Assembly: GCA_023144635.1 (NCBI GenBank)
Contig: JAGLFH010000041.1
Span: 97,661-161,660, forward strand
Reading direction: 5' to 3'
Length of the DNA stretch: 64,000 nucleotides
Origin: Candidatus Auribacterota bacterium
Lineage (GTDB): Bacteria > Auribacterota > JAFGBW01 > JAFGJP01
How positions within the stretch are numbered: the first letter of the stretch is position 1; the number at the start of each line of letters is the position of its first letter. Made by a program: the position numbers and the translations under genes. Of the stretch, positions 44,937-52,575 are shown one piece after another. Under the pieces are notes generated by a model, which did not search any database, was not told where the DNA came from, and saw nothing but the letters and a program-made list of their open reading frames with translations.

Positions 44937-46151
44937 TTAGTAGCTTCTCACACCATGTGGTCTCCATGATGGTGATATTACAGTAGATGTTTTAAGTGGA
45001 CGATCTAATAATATGCCCCAATTAGTAGAATCATTGCCGAATATCTCGCTAACAGAATCAATAGCATTAAAAAGCCGGTTTCTTTTCTCAATATTATTAA
45101 AAAGATCTTCTTGATAGTCATTTTTTCTTAAACCAGAAATACTTACTCCAAGAAGTCTTACAGGGTACGAAAGCGCACATTTTTCATCTAAAATATATTT
45201 AGCATAATAAAAAATACTATGTGTATGCTGGATAATATCTTTTAATTTTATCTGCCTCGTTAAAGTTGTAAAATCCATATAGCGAACTGTTACAGAAATA
45301 ACATCTCCCCAGCTTTTATTCCTCCTCATTCTACGGCTTACCATATCACAAAGCTTAAAAAGATACCTCTCAAGTATAGCTTGGTCAAATACATCGTTAT
45401 CAAATGTTGAGCTGTGACCTATTGATTTTGCATCTTCTTCTGCACCAATAGGAACTATTGGAGAACTGTCTTCTCCTTGCCCCATAAGAGATAACTTTTC
45501 TCCATTAACTCCAAAATGTTTTTTTAGTTCTTTAACAGAAAATCTTCCTAATTCACCACAGGTTTTAATTCCTAAAGATAATAAATATTCTGTCGTTTTT
45601 CTTCCTATGCCGCAAAGCTTATTTACAGGTAGTTTTTCAAGAAATTCCGGTACATTTTGCTTCTTAAGATAAAAAAGTCCGTTTGGTTTATTTATATCAC
45701 TAACTAATTTTGCAAGAAGTTTATTATGTGACATACCTATTGAGCAAGTAAGCCCTGTCTGCATATAAATATCTTTTTTAATGCTTTTTGCTGTTTGAAT
45801 AATTCCATTTTGATGACAAAAAGTAATATCTAAAAATGATTCATCTACAGAATACATTTCAACATATGGGGTATATTTAAGAAAGATTTTATTGATTTTA
45901 GCAGATGTATAAGTATATTTAAGGTGATCACCTGTCCTAAAAATAATCTTAGGACAGCACTTTTTAGCATCAGCAACAGTCATTCCTGTTGTTACTCCAT
46001 ATTTACGCGCTTCATAAGAAGATGTAGTAACAACCGTCCTTTTTCCTGTACCTATAACAGCCATAGGCTTTCCTTTTAACGCCGGATTAGCACTTTGCTC
46101 TACTGATGCAAAAAAAGCATCCATATCAATATGTAAGATTATTTTATTCAT
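44937..46151 (-). CDS. dinB: DNA polymerase IV
   Basis: I chose the ATG giving MNKIILHIDMDAFFASVEQ; the frame is open another 99 nt upstream without matching the family. The 404-residue Y-family polymerase has the palm residues in DMDAFFASVEQ and YSVDESFLDI. It then has GIGRKTTEYLLSLGIKTCGELG (helix-hairpin-helix) and the little-finger domain. It copies past DNA lesions with low fidelity. It lies in the same strand block as lexA, so SOS control is likely. The leader contains a diverged copy of the CCTAAAGTG-type repeat. Confidence 0.93.
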   Translation of the reverse strand: MNKIILHIDMDAFFASVEQSANPALKGKPMAVIGTGKRTVVTTSSYEARKYGVTTGMTVADAKKCCPKIIFRTGDHLKYTYTSAKINKIFLKYTPYVEMYSVDESFLDITFCHQNGIIQTAKSIKKDIYMQTGLTCSIGMSHNKLLAKLVSDINKPNGLFYLKKQNVPEFLEKLPVNKLCGIGRKTTEYLLSLGIKTCGELGRFSVKELKKHFGVNGEKLSLMGQGEDSSPIVPIGAEEDAKSIGHSSTFDNDVFDQAILERYLFKLCDMVSRRMRRNKSWGDVISVTVRYMDFTTLTRQIKLKDIIQHTHSIFYYAKYILDEKCALSYPVRLLGVSISGLRKNDYQEDLFNNIEKRNRLFNAIDSVSEIFGNDSTNWGILLDRPLKTSTVISPSWRPHGVRSY

Positions 46152-46291
46152 AGAATAAGTTAAAAGTGCACTAAAATTTAAAGTGCCTAAAGTTATGGTA
46201 TGCGTTGCACATGTATTATAAAAAAAATTCAAAGGTTTTAATCTAGCCACAGATACACACAGATGGACACAGATAATTCGCTTCGCGCTTT

Positions 46292-46660
46292 TTAAACAAC
46301 ATAGCGCTTGAACTCCACCTTTGTTTGCCCAAAATTTATTAATAATCCTCTTTTTATTCCGGTAGCTTTTAAATAATTTAATATTTGTGCTGTATGAATA
46401 TTAGCTAGTTCCTCTACTGCTTTTATTTCCACAATAAACTCATTATTAACTACAATATCTGCAAAATACTCCCCAACGAGAACATCTCTATAAAATATTT
46501 CTATTTTTTTCTCTTCTTCAGCACTTAAACCACTTTTTTCTAATTCCACAATCAAAGACTTTTTATAAACCTTTTCCAGGAAACCTGTCCCCAAACTATT
46601 CTGCACTCGAAAAGCAGCACCAATAATCTTTTCACTCAAATCATCTCTTCCTTTTTCCAA
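46292..46660 (-). CDS. GxxExxY protein
   Basis: The 122-residue protein has the name-giving motif GTGFLEKVYKKSLIVELEKSGL. It then has the nuclease-like strand pattern VGEYFADIVVNNEFIVEIKAV and ends in AQILNYLKATGIKRGLLINFGQTKVEFKRYV. The fold is related to PD-(D/E)xK nucleases, but the function is unknown. It lies between dinB and the small SOS-block gene, on the same strand. Confidence 0.88.
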   Translation of the reverse strand: MEKGRDDLSEKIIGAAFRVQNSLGTGFLEKVYKKSLIVELEKSGLSAEEEKKIEIFYRDVLVGEYFADIVVNNEFIVEIKAVEELANIHTAQILNYLKATGIKRGLLINFGQTKVEFKRYVV

Positions 46661-46715
46661 AACTAAACTCCCACATCTGTTATATATCTGTGCGCATCTG
46701 CCTGCCTCAACCGTA

Positions 46716-46757
46716 GCCTTCTAATCTCGACAAAGCCGTTGTGCTGTAGTTGAAGGC
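46716..46757. repeat. Short intergenic inverted repeat
   Basis: GCCTTC and GAAGGC flank a 30-nt centre in the gap between the GxxExxY gene and the next one. The wording (TCGACAAAGCCG...GTAGTTGAAGGC) resembles dispersed intergenic repeats I recall from uncultured bacteria. There is no gene in it. Confidence 0.35.
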
Positions 46758-46776
46758 AAAGGTGGGGGGCCAATTT

Positions 46777-47031
46777 TTATACTTCGTCATCCACGCTTGC
46801 CAAGAACCAGATCAGTTCTTTTGTGTTATATATTAATTCATAACAATTGTTTTCTGCACTAACAGCAAAATGCTTTATAAGACTTTTTCCTTTTTTTTCA
46901 TCCCAGATATAATTGACTTTATCTATTTTGTATTGCCTTCTATCCATTATAAACCATTTAGGCACAATGTTTTCATTTACATCATCAAAAACAACACCCA
47001 CTTTTATCTTTTTATTAATAGTTATTATCAT
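46777..47031 (-). CDS. Small protein of unknown function between lexA and dinB
   Basis: I chose the second ATG, since AGGTGG lies 8 nt before it; the first ATG is 12 nt upstream and too close to that site. The 84-residue product (KIKVGVVFDDVNENIVPKWFIMDRRQYKIDKVNYIWDEKKG, then HFAVSAENNCYELIYNTKELIWFLASV) looks like a small all-beta domain. I recall similar proteins (DUF6504-like) next to SOS polymerases. It starts 24 bp after the lexA stop, so it is likely SOS controlled. Confidence 0.7.
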   Translation of the reverse strand: MIITINKKIKVGVVFDDVNENIVPKWFIMDRRQYKIDKVNYIWDEKKGKSLIKHFAVSAENNCYELIYNTKELIWFLASVDDEV

Positions 47032-47055
47032 ACTTACATCCACCTATATACATAT

Positions 47056-47685
47056 TTATCTATATTTTCTATATAAACCAACCATTTTACCTATAATTTT
47101 CATATCTACATTCTGGTTTTTACTATAAACCATTGGCAACATATCACTATTTCTGGGAATTAAGTTAACTGCGCCTGTTGGATCTTTTTTAAATTCTTTA
47201 AGCGTCACTTCATCATTTATACTTACAGCAACAATATCACCGTTCTCTGCAATAGGTCCTTTTTCAATAATAGCAGTATCTCCATCAAAAATACCCGCCT
47301 CAACCATACTGGTACCTTTTACTATTAACGCAAAGATCTCTTTCCCATAAGCTCCTTCTGAAAACATTGGGACATATCCCATAATATTTTCTTCAGAAAG
47401 GACAGGAAATCCTGCAGCTATTTGTCCTAGAATAGGTATTCTCTTTATTCTTTTATGGCTCGTAACTGTTTCGGCAGGTTGGATACTTCTTGCTTTACCT
47501 TTTTCACGCAAAACAGCACCTTTTCTTATCAAAGATGCAATGTGATCCTGCACCGTTCCAATTGCTTTATAGCTAAACTTTTTCTGTATCTCTCTAAGTG
47601 TTGGAGGAATGCCTGTAATCAAGATATGCTCTTTTATATATTCCAATATTTTTCCTTCTATTTTAGTAAGATCTATTTGTTTCAT
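47056..47685 (-). CDS. lexA: LexA repressor
   Basis: I chose the ATG giving MKQIDLTKIEGKILEYIKEH; the frame is open 102 nt further upstream. The 209-residue protein has a winged-helix N-terminus (PPTLREIQKKFSYKAIGTVQDHIASL) and a serine-lysine autoprotease. The cleavage site A91-G92 (QIAAGFP), S126 (GTSMVEAGIFDGD) and K163 (DEVTLKEF) are all present. It represses SOS genes until RecA* triggers cleavage. The DNA-contact helix differs from that of E. coli, in line with a different operator. Confidence 0.93.
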   Translation of the reverse strand: MKQIDLTKIEGKILEYIKEHILITGIPPTLREIQKKFSYKAIGTVQDHIASLIRKGAVLREKGKARSIQPAETVTSHKRIKRIPILGQIAAGFPVLSEENIMGYVPMFSEGAYGKEIFALIVKGTSMVEAGIFDGDTAIIEKGPIAENGDIVAVSINDEVTLKEFKKDPTGAVNLIPRNSDMLPMVYSKNQNVDMKIIGKMVGLYRKYR

Positions 47686-47698
47686 AATGCCTAAATAT

Positions 47699-47716
47699 AC
47701 CATAATTATGTATGGT
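47699..47716. promoter_or_regulatory. Candidate LexA operator
   Basis: ACCATA-N6-TATGGT is a perfect 6+6 inverted repeat ending 14 bp upstream of the lexA start, a normal place for autorepression. It is not the E. coli (CTGT-N8-ACAG) or Bacillus (GAAC-N4-GTTC) box. dinB carries only one TATGGT half-site in its leader. The assignment is inference from place and symmetry. Confidence 0.5.
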
Positions 47717-47757
47717 GTGCAAGTTGTTTTTAAAAATTCACTTAAATATTGTATGTA

Positions 47758-47875
47758 TTGAGCGTTGTGTAGGTGCTCGTCAAACACAAAAAGTTGTCAT
47801 TCCTGAAAAACAGGACTTCAAATAAATATAGCGTTTGATGAAGAAGCAAATATGCGGGTTAGATAAGCTTTGACG
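47758..47875. repeat. Palindromic element, copy C
   Basis: The left arm (TTGAGCGTTGTGTAGGTGC, then CAAACA) and the right arm (reverse complement AAGCTTATC, then CATATTTGCTTCTTCATCAAACGC) match the arms of copies A and B. The centre holds GTCATTCCTG and CAGGA. It lies in the gap between lexA and the FemAB/GNAT-like gene. It is the most diverged of the three copies. Confidence 0.6.
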
Positions 47876-47973
47876 TTTAAAACCTATTTTATTATTATGG
47901 TTTTATATATTTTCTTAATATTGTTTTTTATCATATATGATGTATGTTGTTACAATGGTGAAGGTTATAGATT

Positions 47974-49176
47974 ATGTTCTCTCTTATTAAAAAATCAATA
48001 AAAAAACTCCATTATAAAATACCTTATAAATTTCGCTTTATATACGACATTTTTTATTCAATTTATAAAAAAATCTTAAATGTGTCTTCTGCAATATATC
48101 CAATTGTCATTGTTATTAAGGAAAATAATAATGAGGAGACTAATGATATAGTTTTTGCCTATGTAGGAGGCCGTTTATCTGAAAAACAATTCTGGGGTGA
48201 AAAAATATTTCCAAATGGGTTTCAAGAACATTTTTTAGGAAAACACTTCTTTTGGAATGTTAAATCTTGTTTAAAAAATGCTAATTTTGGCTGTTCCTTT
48301 ATTCTTTCCGGCTCAATGTTTCTAACAAAGCTTTTTTCTTCTCCTTACTTTTCATTTAAAATCCCTCATTTTATGGAGATGAATCTTGATCTTCCTCCAG
48401 CTACAGAAGAATTTTCTAAAAAATTAAAAGCTGCCTTTAAAGACCTCCAACGAAGAATAAGAAAACATAGTTTAACTTGTGAAATAACCCGTGATCCTGA
48501 AAAATTTGAATGGTTTTACCATGATATGTATGTGCCATACATTAAAAACCGTCATTCAAAAACAGCTTTAATCGAAGAATATGACTGTGCAAAAGATATA
48601 TTTTCACGTTCCGATCTGTTTTTGATAATAAAGGATAATATTCCTATTGCAGGACACCTGCTTGAATACAAAAAAAACAGTGCTATCTTTCATCTTCTTG
48701 GAATAAAAGATGGTGATTCAAAATATCTAAAATATGGTATTAGCGGTGTTCTTGACTATTTTTCTATATTGAAACTGCAGAAAAAGGGATACAAAAAGAC
48801 TAACAAGGGTGGAACAAGGCCTTTTTTTAATAATGGACTTACAAGATATAAACTTTCCTTTGGAGCATATGTAGTGAAACATTCAAAAGTCATGAATGAT
48901 TGTGTTTCTATGATACTTTTAGATAACATAAATAAAACAAGAGAATTTCTAAAAAATAATGCTTTTGTTTTCTTTAATGAAAGAAATCAGATATCAAGAG
49001 CTCTTTTCATTGATCCAGACCAGTTTAACACAATAGAAGAACTTAAAGATTATCTTAAATACAATAATTGCGACGGGATAGTTCAATCATACATATTTCT
49101 TTTTTATGAGAATAAAAAGATATCATCCTGGTTGGATTCTCTTGCCGAGCAACCCTTTACAATAAAACTATTTTAG
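47974..49176 (+). CDS. FemAB/GNAT-like acyltransferase
   Basis: The 400-residue protein has a GNAT-type core at about 150-300: DLQRRIRKHSLTCEITRDPEKFEWFYHDMYVPYIKNRH, then FLIIKDNIPIAGHLLEYKKN and YGISGVLDYFSILKLQKKGYKKTNKGGTRPFFNNGLTRYKLSFGA. This pattern fits the BioF2/FemAB-like acetyltransferases found with polysaccharide and lipid genes. It stands alone here, so its substrate is open. Confidence 0.75.
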   Translation: MFSLIKKSIKKLHYKIPYKFRFIYDIFYSIYKKILNVSSAIYPIVIVIKENNNEETNDIVFAYVGGRLSEKQFWGEKIFPNGFQEHFLGKHFFWNVKSCLKNANFGCSFILSGSMFLTKLFSSPYFSFKIPHFMEMNLDLPPATEEFSKKLKAAFKDLQRRIRKHSLTCEITRDPEKFEWFYHDMYVPYIKNRHSKTALIEEYDCAKDIFSRSDLFLIIKDNIPIAGHLLEYKKNSAIFHLLGIKDGDSKYLKYGISGVLDYFSILKLQKKGYKKTNKGGTRPFFNNGLTRYKLSFGAYVVKHSKVMNDCVSMILLDNINKTREFLKNNAFVFFNERNQISRALFIDPDQFNTIEELKDYLKYNNCDGIVQSYIFLFYENKKISSWLDSLAEQPFTIKLF

Positions 49177-49196
49177 GATTGTTTTTCAAAAAACAT

Positions 49197-50507
49197 TTAA
49201 GCCTTTAAAGGCGGCTGTCCTGTAGAAAGCAGAACTGACTGCCAAAGGGAACTATTAGGGTCAAGTTTCTTTCTGCCGGCCTTTATAATATCCATAGGAA
49301 GATTTACAAAGTTCTCATTCCATCTGCCGATTACCATTCTTGTTCTACCACTCATGGCAGCATGTACTGCATGTTCTGCTAAAAAGCCGCAATAAACTCC
49401 ATCTTCAGGATTTGCAGGAACTGACCGAATAATATAACTGGGGTCTATATATTTTACATTTACCTCTATTTTTTTATTTGCGAAAGATGCTTTTATTCTC
49501 TCTTTTAAATAAACACCAATATCATCGAGTCTTTTATTACCAGAAAGGTCATACTTTGTATCCTGCTGTTCAAAAAATTTTTGTCCAGCTCCTTCTGCCA
49601 CAACAATTAACGCATGTTTTGCGCGTTTTAATCTTTGTTCCAGTTCAGATAATAGTCCGTGTTCACCATCAAGATCAAAATCTATCTCAGGAACAAGAAC
49701 ATAGTTAACATCTTTTTGTGCTAAAGTTGTCTGAGCAGCAATAAATCCAGATGACCTTCCCATAACCTTTACAATTCCAATACCGTTAGGCGCGCCTATA
49801 GCTTCATTATGAGCACATCTTATGGATTCAACAGCTTCTGAAAAGGCTGTTTGAAAACCAAAAGATCTGGAAATATATGGTATATCGTTATCAATGGTTT
49901 TGGGAATATTAACAACTGCTATATCAAGCTCTCTTTTTCTAACCTCTTCTTCAATATCAATAGATCCCTTTATTGTGCCGTCTCCACCTATAGTAAATAG
50001 AACATTGACTCCATAATGTTCAAGCCCATCAACTATTTTAACCGTATCTGAACTGCCTCTGGAACACCCTAGCATTGAGCCTCCAAAATAATGTATATCT
50101 TCAACATCTTCTACAGTCAAATACAAAGGACTTTCATTACTATGTGAAAAAAGCCCCCTGTATCCATAGCGAAAGCCCATTATTTTCTTAACCTTATACT
50201 GGTAATGAAGCTGCATTACAAGTGATCTTATAACATTATTAAGGCCTGGACAAAGGCCGCCGCATGTTACAATTCCTGCTATGACTTTTTCTGGTTGAAA
50301 ATAAATAAGTTCTCTTGGACCAGCCTTCTCCAAAGCAACCATGTCACCACAACTATTTTGTTTTGAATGGTTTAGAACATTTTTGTAATTAATATCAAAA
50401 AGTATTTTTTCATCATCACTAACAAAATGAATATTTTTTAAAGGAGATGAGGTTATTGGTTTTCCAAGTCGTTTTATATCAAAATTTAAATCAAAACTTT
50501 CTTTCAT
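49197..50507 (-). CDS. ATP-type 6-phosphofructokinase (group II)
   Basis: The 436-residue PFK has an extra N-terminal 70 residues, then AGIVTCGGLCPGLNNVIRSLV, LFTIGGDGTIKGS (Gly after GGD) and IPKTIDNDIPY. The Gly there with Lys in PKTIDND is the mix seen in plant and trypanosome ATP-dependent enzymes (recalled). VMGRSSGFIAAQTTLAQ is the sugar-phosphate region. It gives an ATP-driven forward step, while the PPi enzyme in this window is reversible. Confidence 0.88.
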   Translation of the reverse strand: MKESFDLNFDIKRLGKPITSSPLKNIHFVSDDEKILFDINYKNVLNHSKQNSCGDMVALEKAGPRELIYFQPEKVIAGIVTCGGLCPGLNNVIRSLVMQLHYQYKVKKIMGFRYGYRGLFSHSNESPLYLTVEDVEDIHYFGGSMLGCSRGSSDTVKIVDGLEHYGVNVLFTIGGDGTIKGSIDIEEEVRKRELDIAVVNIPKTIDNDIPYISRSFGFQTAFSEAVESIRCAHNEAIGAPNGIGIVKVMGRSSGFIAAQTTLAQKDVNYVLVPEIDFDLDGEHGLLSELEQRLKRAKHALIVVAEGAGQKFFEQQDTKYDLSGNKRLDDIGVYLKERIKASFANKKIEVNVKYIDPSYIIRSVPANPEDGVYCGFLAEHAVHAAMSGRTRMVIGRWNENFVNLPMDIIKAGRKKLDPNSSLWQSVLLSTGQPPLKA

Positions 50508-50557
50508 ATCTTTTTCCTCAATAATTATTATACCTGCATTTTCACAAATTAAATAGG

Positions 50558-51451
50558 TTAACCCAATAAATGAAATATTCTATCAAGATCATCATGTGAA
50601 TAGTACTCAATTTCTATTTTTCCTCTGCCTTTTTTTGCTTTTTCCTTAATAATTACTTTAGTACCCATTTTTTCCTGTATTTTTTCCGCCATTGATTGCA
50701 CATAGGGAGAAAGGGATCCTCCCTCACGAATCTTTTTCATTTTATTAACACCCTGCTTGCCGGAGAGTTTTATAGCAACAAGTTTTTCTATATCACGAAC
50801 ACTTAATCTCTGTGCAATAATACGCCTAGCCATCTCTCTTTGCTGATCAAATGATGTAAGCGACAGCAGCGCACGAGCATGCCCCATTGATATTTTTCCT
50901 CGCAAAACAAAGCTTTGAACATCGTCGGGAAGCTTTAAAAGCCTTAAACTATTTGCAACAGACTCTCGGCTTTTACCAACTTTTTTACCAACAGCATCTT
51001 GAGTTAAGGAATATTTTGACATAAGCATTTCATAAGCCCTTGCTTCTTCTATGGCATTTAGGTCACTGCGCTGTATATTTTCAATTATAGCAAGCTCTAA
51101 ACTTTCCTCATCATTAATATCTTTTACTATAACAGGAACCTTTTCTAGTCGTAACTTCTTGGCGGAAAGGAACCTACGTTCTCCAGCGATTATTTCATAT
51201 CCGGTTTTCTTTGGCCTTACAAGAATGGGCTGGATTATTCCTTTTTCCTTTATTGAAGCACACATTTCATCGATCTCTTTTTCGTCAAATTGAGTTCTTG
51301 GCTGAAGAGGATTTCTAACGATCTTTTTTACTTCTATTTCCAATATGTCACTTCTATGCGCATCTTCTTTTCCCTTCATCAAAGAAGCGCCCCTGCTCTT
51401 AATATCTGGTATTAATGCACTTAACCCTCTTCCTAGTGCTTTTTTTGCCAT
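50558..51451 (-). CDS. parB: Chromosome partitioning protein ParB
   Basis: I chose the ATG giving MAKKALGRGLSALIPD, 1 nt after the parA stop and with AAGGAG inside the parA tail. The frame is open 30 nt upstream. The 297-residue protein has the ParB/Spo0J CTP-binding part (IVRNPLQPRTQFDEKEIDEMCASIKEKGIIQPILVRP, then GERRFLSAK and ENIQRSDLNAIEEARAY). The HTH follows (YSLTQDAVGKKVGKSRESVANSLRLLKLP), and a dimerisation tail ends it. It loads on parS and spreads as a CTP clamp. Confidence 0.95.
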   Translation of the reverse strand: MAKKALGRGLSALIPDIKSRGASLMKGKEDAHRSDILEIEVKKIVRNPLQPRTQFDEKEIDEMCASIKEKGIIQPILVRPKKTGYEIIAGERRFLSAKKLRLEKVPVIVKDINDEESLELAIIENIQRSDLNAIEEARAYEMLMSKYSLTQDAVGKKVGKSRESVANSLRLLKLPDDVQSFVLRGKISMGHARALLSLTSFDQQREMARRIIAQRLSVRDIEKLVAIKLSGKQGVNKMKKIREGGSLSPYVQSMAEKIQEKMGTKVIIKEKAKKGRGKIEIEYYSHDDLDRIFHLLG

Positions 51452-51452
51452 T

Positions 51453-52241
51453 CTACTGCTCCTTAATGTTTTCTTCACCATTCTGCGCTTTTAAAAACTC
51501 TTCGGTAAAACAAAGGTATCTATCAGCCCCTATAGACCTCATATCATAATAGACTATTGGCTTACCAAAACTTGGAGCTTCACTAAGACGCACATTCCTG
51601 GGTATAATTGTTTTATAAACTTTATCAGGAAAATAATTTGTTACCTCTGCAATTACCTGTCTTGATAGATTTGTTCTTAGGTCAGCCATAGTTGGAAGAA
51701 TTCCTTCTATTGCAAGAGAGCTGTTAAAATTGTCTCTTATTCTTTCTATTGTGTTTAATAGTTGAGTAAGCCCTTCTAATGCATAATATTCACATTGCAA
51801 TGGTATAAGAACAGTATCACACGCAACAAGAACATTAACGGTCAATAACCCTAGAGACGGTGGTGAATCAATTATAATATAATCATAATCATTACGTATT
51901 TGCTCCAAAGCATCCTTCATCTTATGTTCTCTATCCTGCATATCTGTTAATTCAATTTCTGCACCTGTAAGATCACTTGTCGAAGGTATTATAAAAAGAT
52001 CACTATAATCCGTCTTCATTACAAGTTCCGTTGGAATAATACGTCTGATCAATGCATCATAAATTGAATACCTTACGTTTTTCTTTTCTATCCCAAGTCC
52101 GCTAGTAGCATTGCTTTGCGGATCAGTGTCAACAAGAAGGGTTTTCTTTTTTGCTCGAGCCAGACAACTTACAAGATTGACAGCAGTAGTTGTTTTACCA
52201 ACACCGCCCTTTTGATTAGCAATACCTATTATCTTACCCAT
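51453..52241 (-). CDS. parA: Chromosome partitioning ATPase ParA
   Basis: The 262-residue ParA/Soj ATPase has a deviant Walker A (NQKGGVGKTTTAVNL), the TLLVDTDPQSNATSGLG motif and Walker B (YIIIDSPPSLGLLTVN). The C-terminal part has TIIPRNVRLSEAPSFGKPI. It forms ATP-dependent DNA-bound gradients that move ParB-parS complexes. parB follows at once downstream. Two parS sites lie within 150 bp upstream. Confidence 0.96.
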   Translation of the reverse strand: MGKIIGIANQKGGVGKTTTAVNLVSCLARAKKKTLLVDTDPQSNATSGLGIEKKNVRYSIYDALIRRIIPTELVMKTDYSDLFIIPSTSDLTGAEIELTDMQDREHKMKDALEQIRNDYDYIIIDSPPSLGLLTVNVLVACDTVLIPLQCEYYALEGLTQLLNTIERIRDNFNSSLAIEGILPTMADLRTNLSRQVIAEVTNYFPDKVYKTIIPRNVRLSEAPSFGKPIVYYDMRSIGADRYLCFTEEFLKAQNGEENIKEQ

Positions 52242-52274
52242 ATTTTATTATTTCCTAATGCTGGGAATGCGAAT

Positions 52275-52290
52275 TGTTTCACGTGAAACA
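52275..52290. promoter_or_regulatory. parS site 1
   Basis: TGTTTCACGTGAAACA is a perfect 16-bp palindrome and matches the known bacterial parS consensus (TGTTNCACGTGAAACA). It lies 34 bp upstream of parA. Confidence 0.93.
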
Positions 52291-52371
52291 AATTTTATCG
52301 AATTCTAAAGGTTTTTTGGCTATATGTCAACATGAAAGGGTGTTCCTTTTGATAATTTAACAAAAAAACAA

Positions 52372-52387
52372 TGTTCCACGTGAAACA
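52372..52387. promoter_or_regulatory. parS site 2
   Basis: TGTTCCACGTGAAACA matches the parS consensus and differs from site 1 at one base. It lies 97 bp from site 1, in the same gap upstream of parA. Confidence 0.92.
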
Positions 52388-52427
52388 ATATTGAGCTTCT
52401 AATAGAATTATTATATTGTAATGGCGG

Positions 52428-52575
52428 CCTGAATGCTTCACAAGCTGATTACACAGCATATCCTTCGTTATCAAACATTTGTTACGTTTCACTTGGATCC
52501 CGGATCAGGGTCCGGGATGACGACAATGTTTGATGCCTTGCATCTGTAGTATACTCAACTTGTGAAGCATTCAGG
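52428..52575. repeat. Palindromic element, copy A
   Basis: The outer arms CCTGAATGCTTCACAAG and CTTGTGAAGCATTCAGG are a perfect 17-bp inverted repeat. Inner arms share ATCAAACATT, and the centre is a separate hairpin (CCCGGATC/GGTCCGGG). The element touches the rtcB stop codon on one side and lies 40 bp from parS 2 on the other. It may serve as the rtcB terminator. See copies B (56231) and C (47758). Confidence 0.85.

Noticed and set aside
52295..52492. 65-residue open frame on the minus strand between parA and rtcB
   Set aside because: It runs across parS site 2 and into palindromic copy A, has no family likeness and no ribosome site.
52242..52575. Replication origin at the parS region
   Set aside because: parS sites are clear, but I see no cluster of DnaA boxes or AT-rich unwinding repeat that stands out, and no dnaA, dnaN, rsmG or mnmG gene is near.
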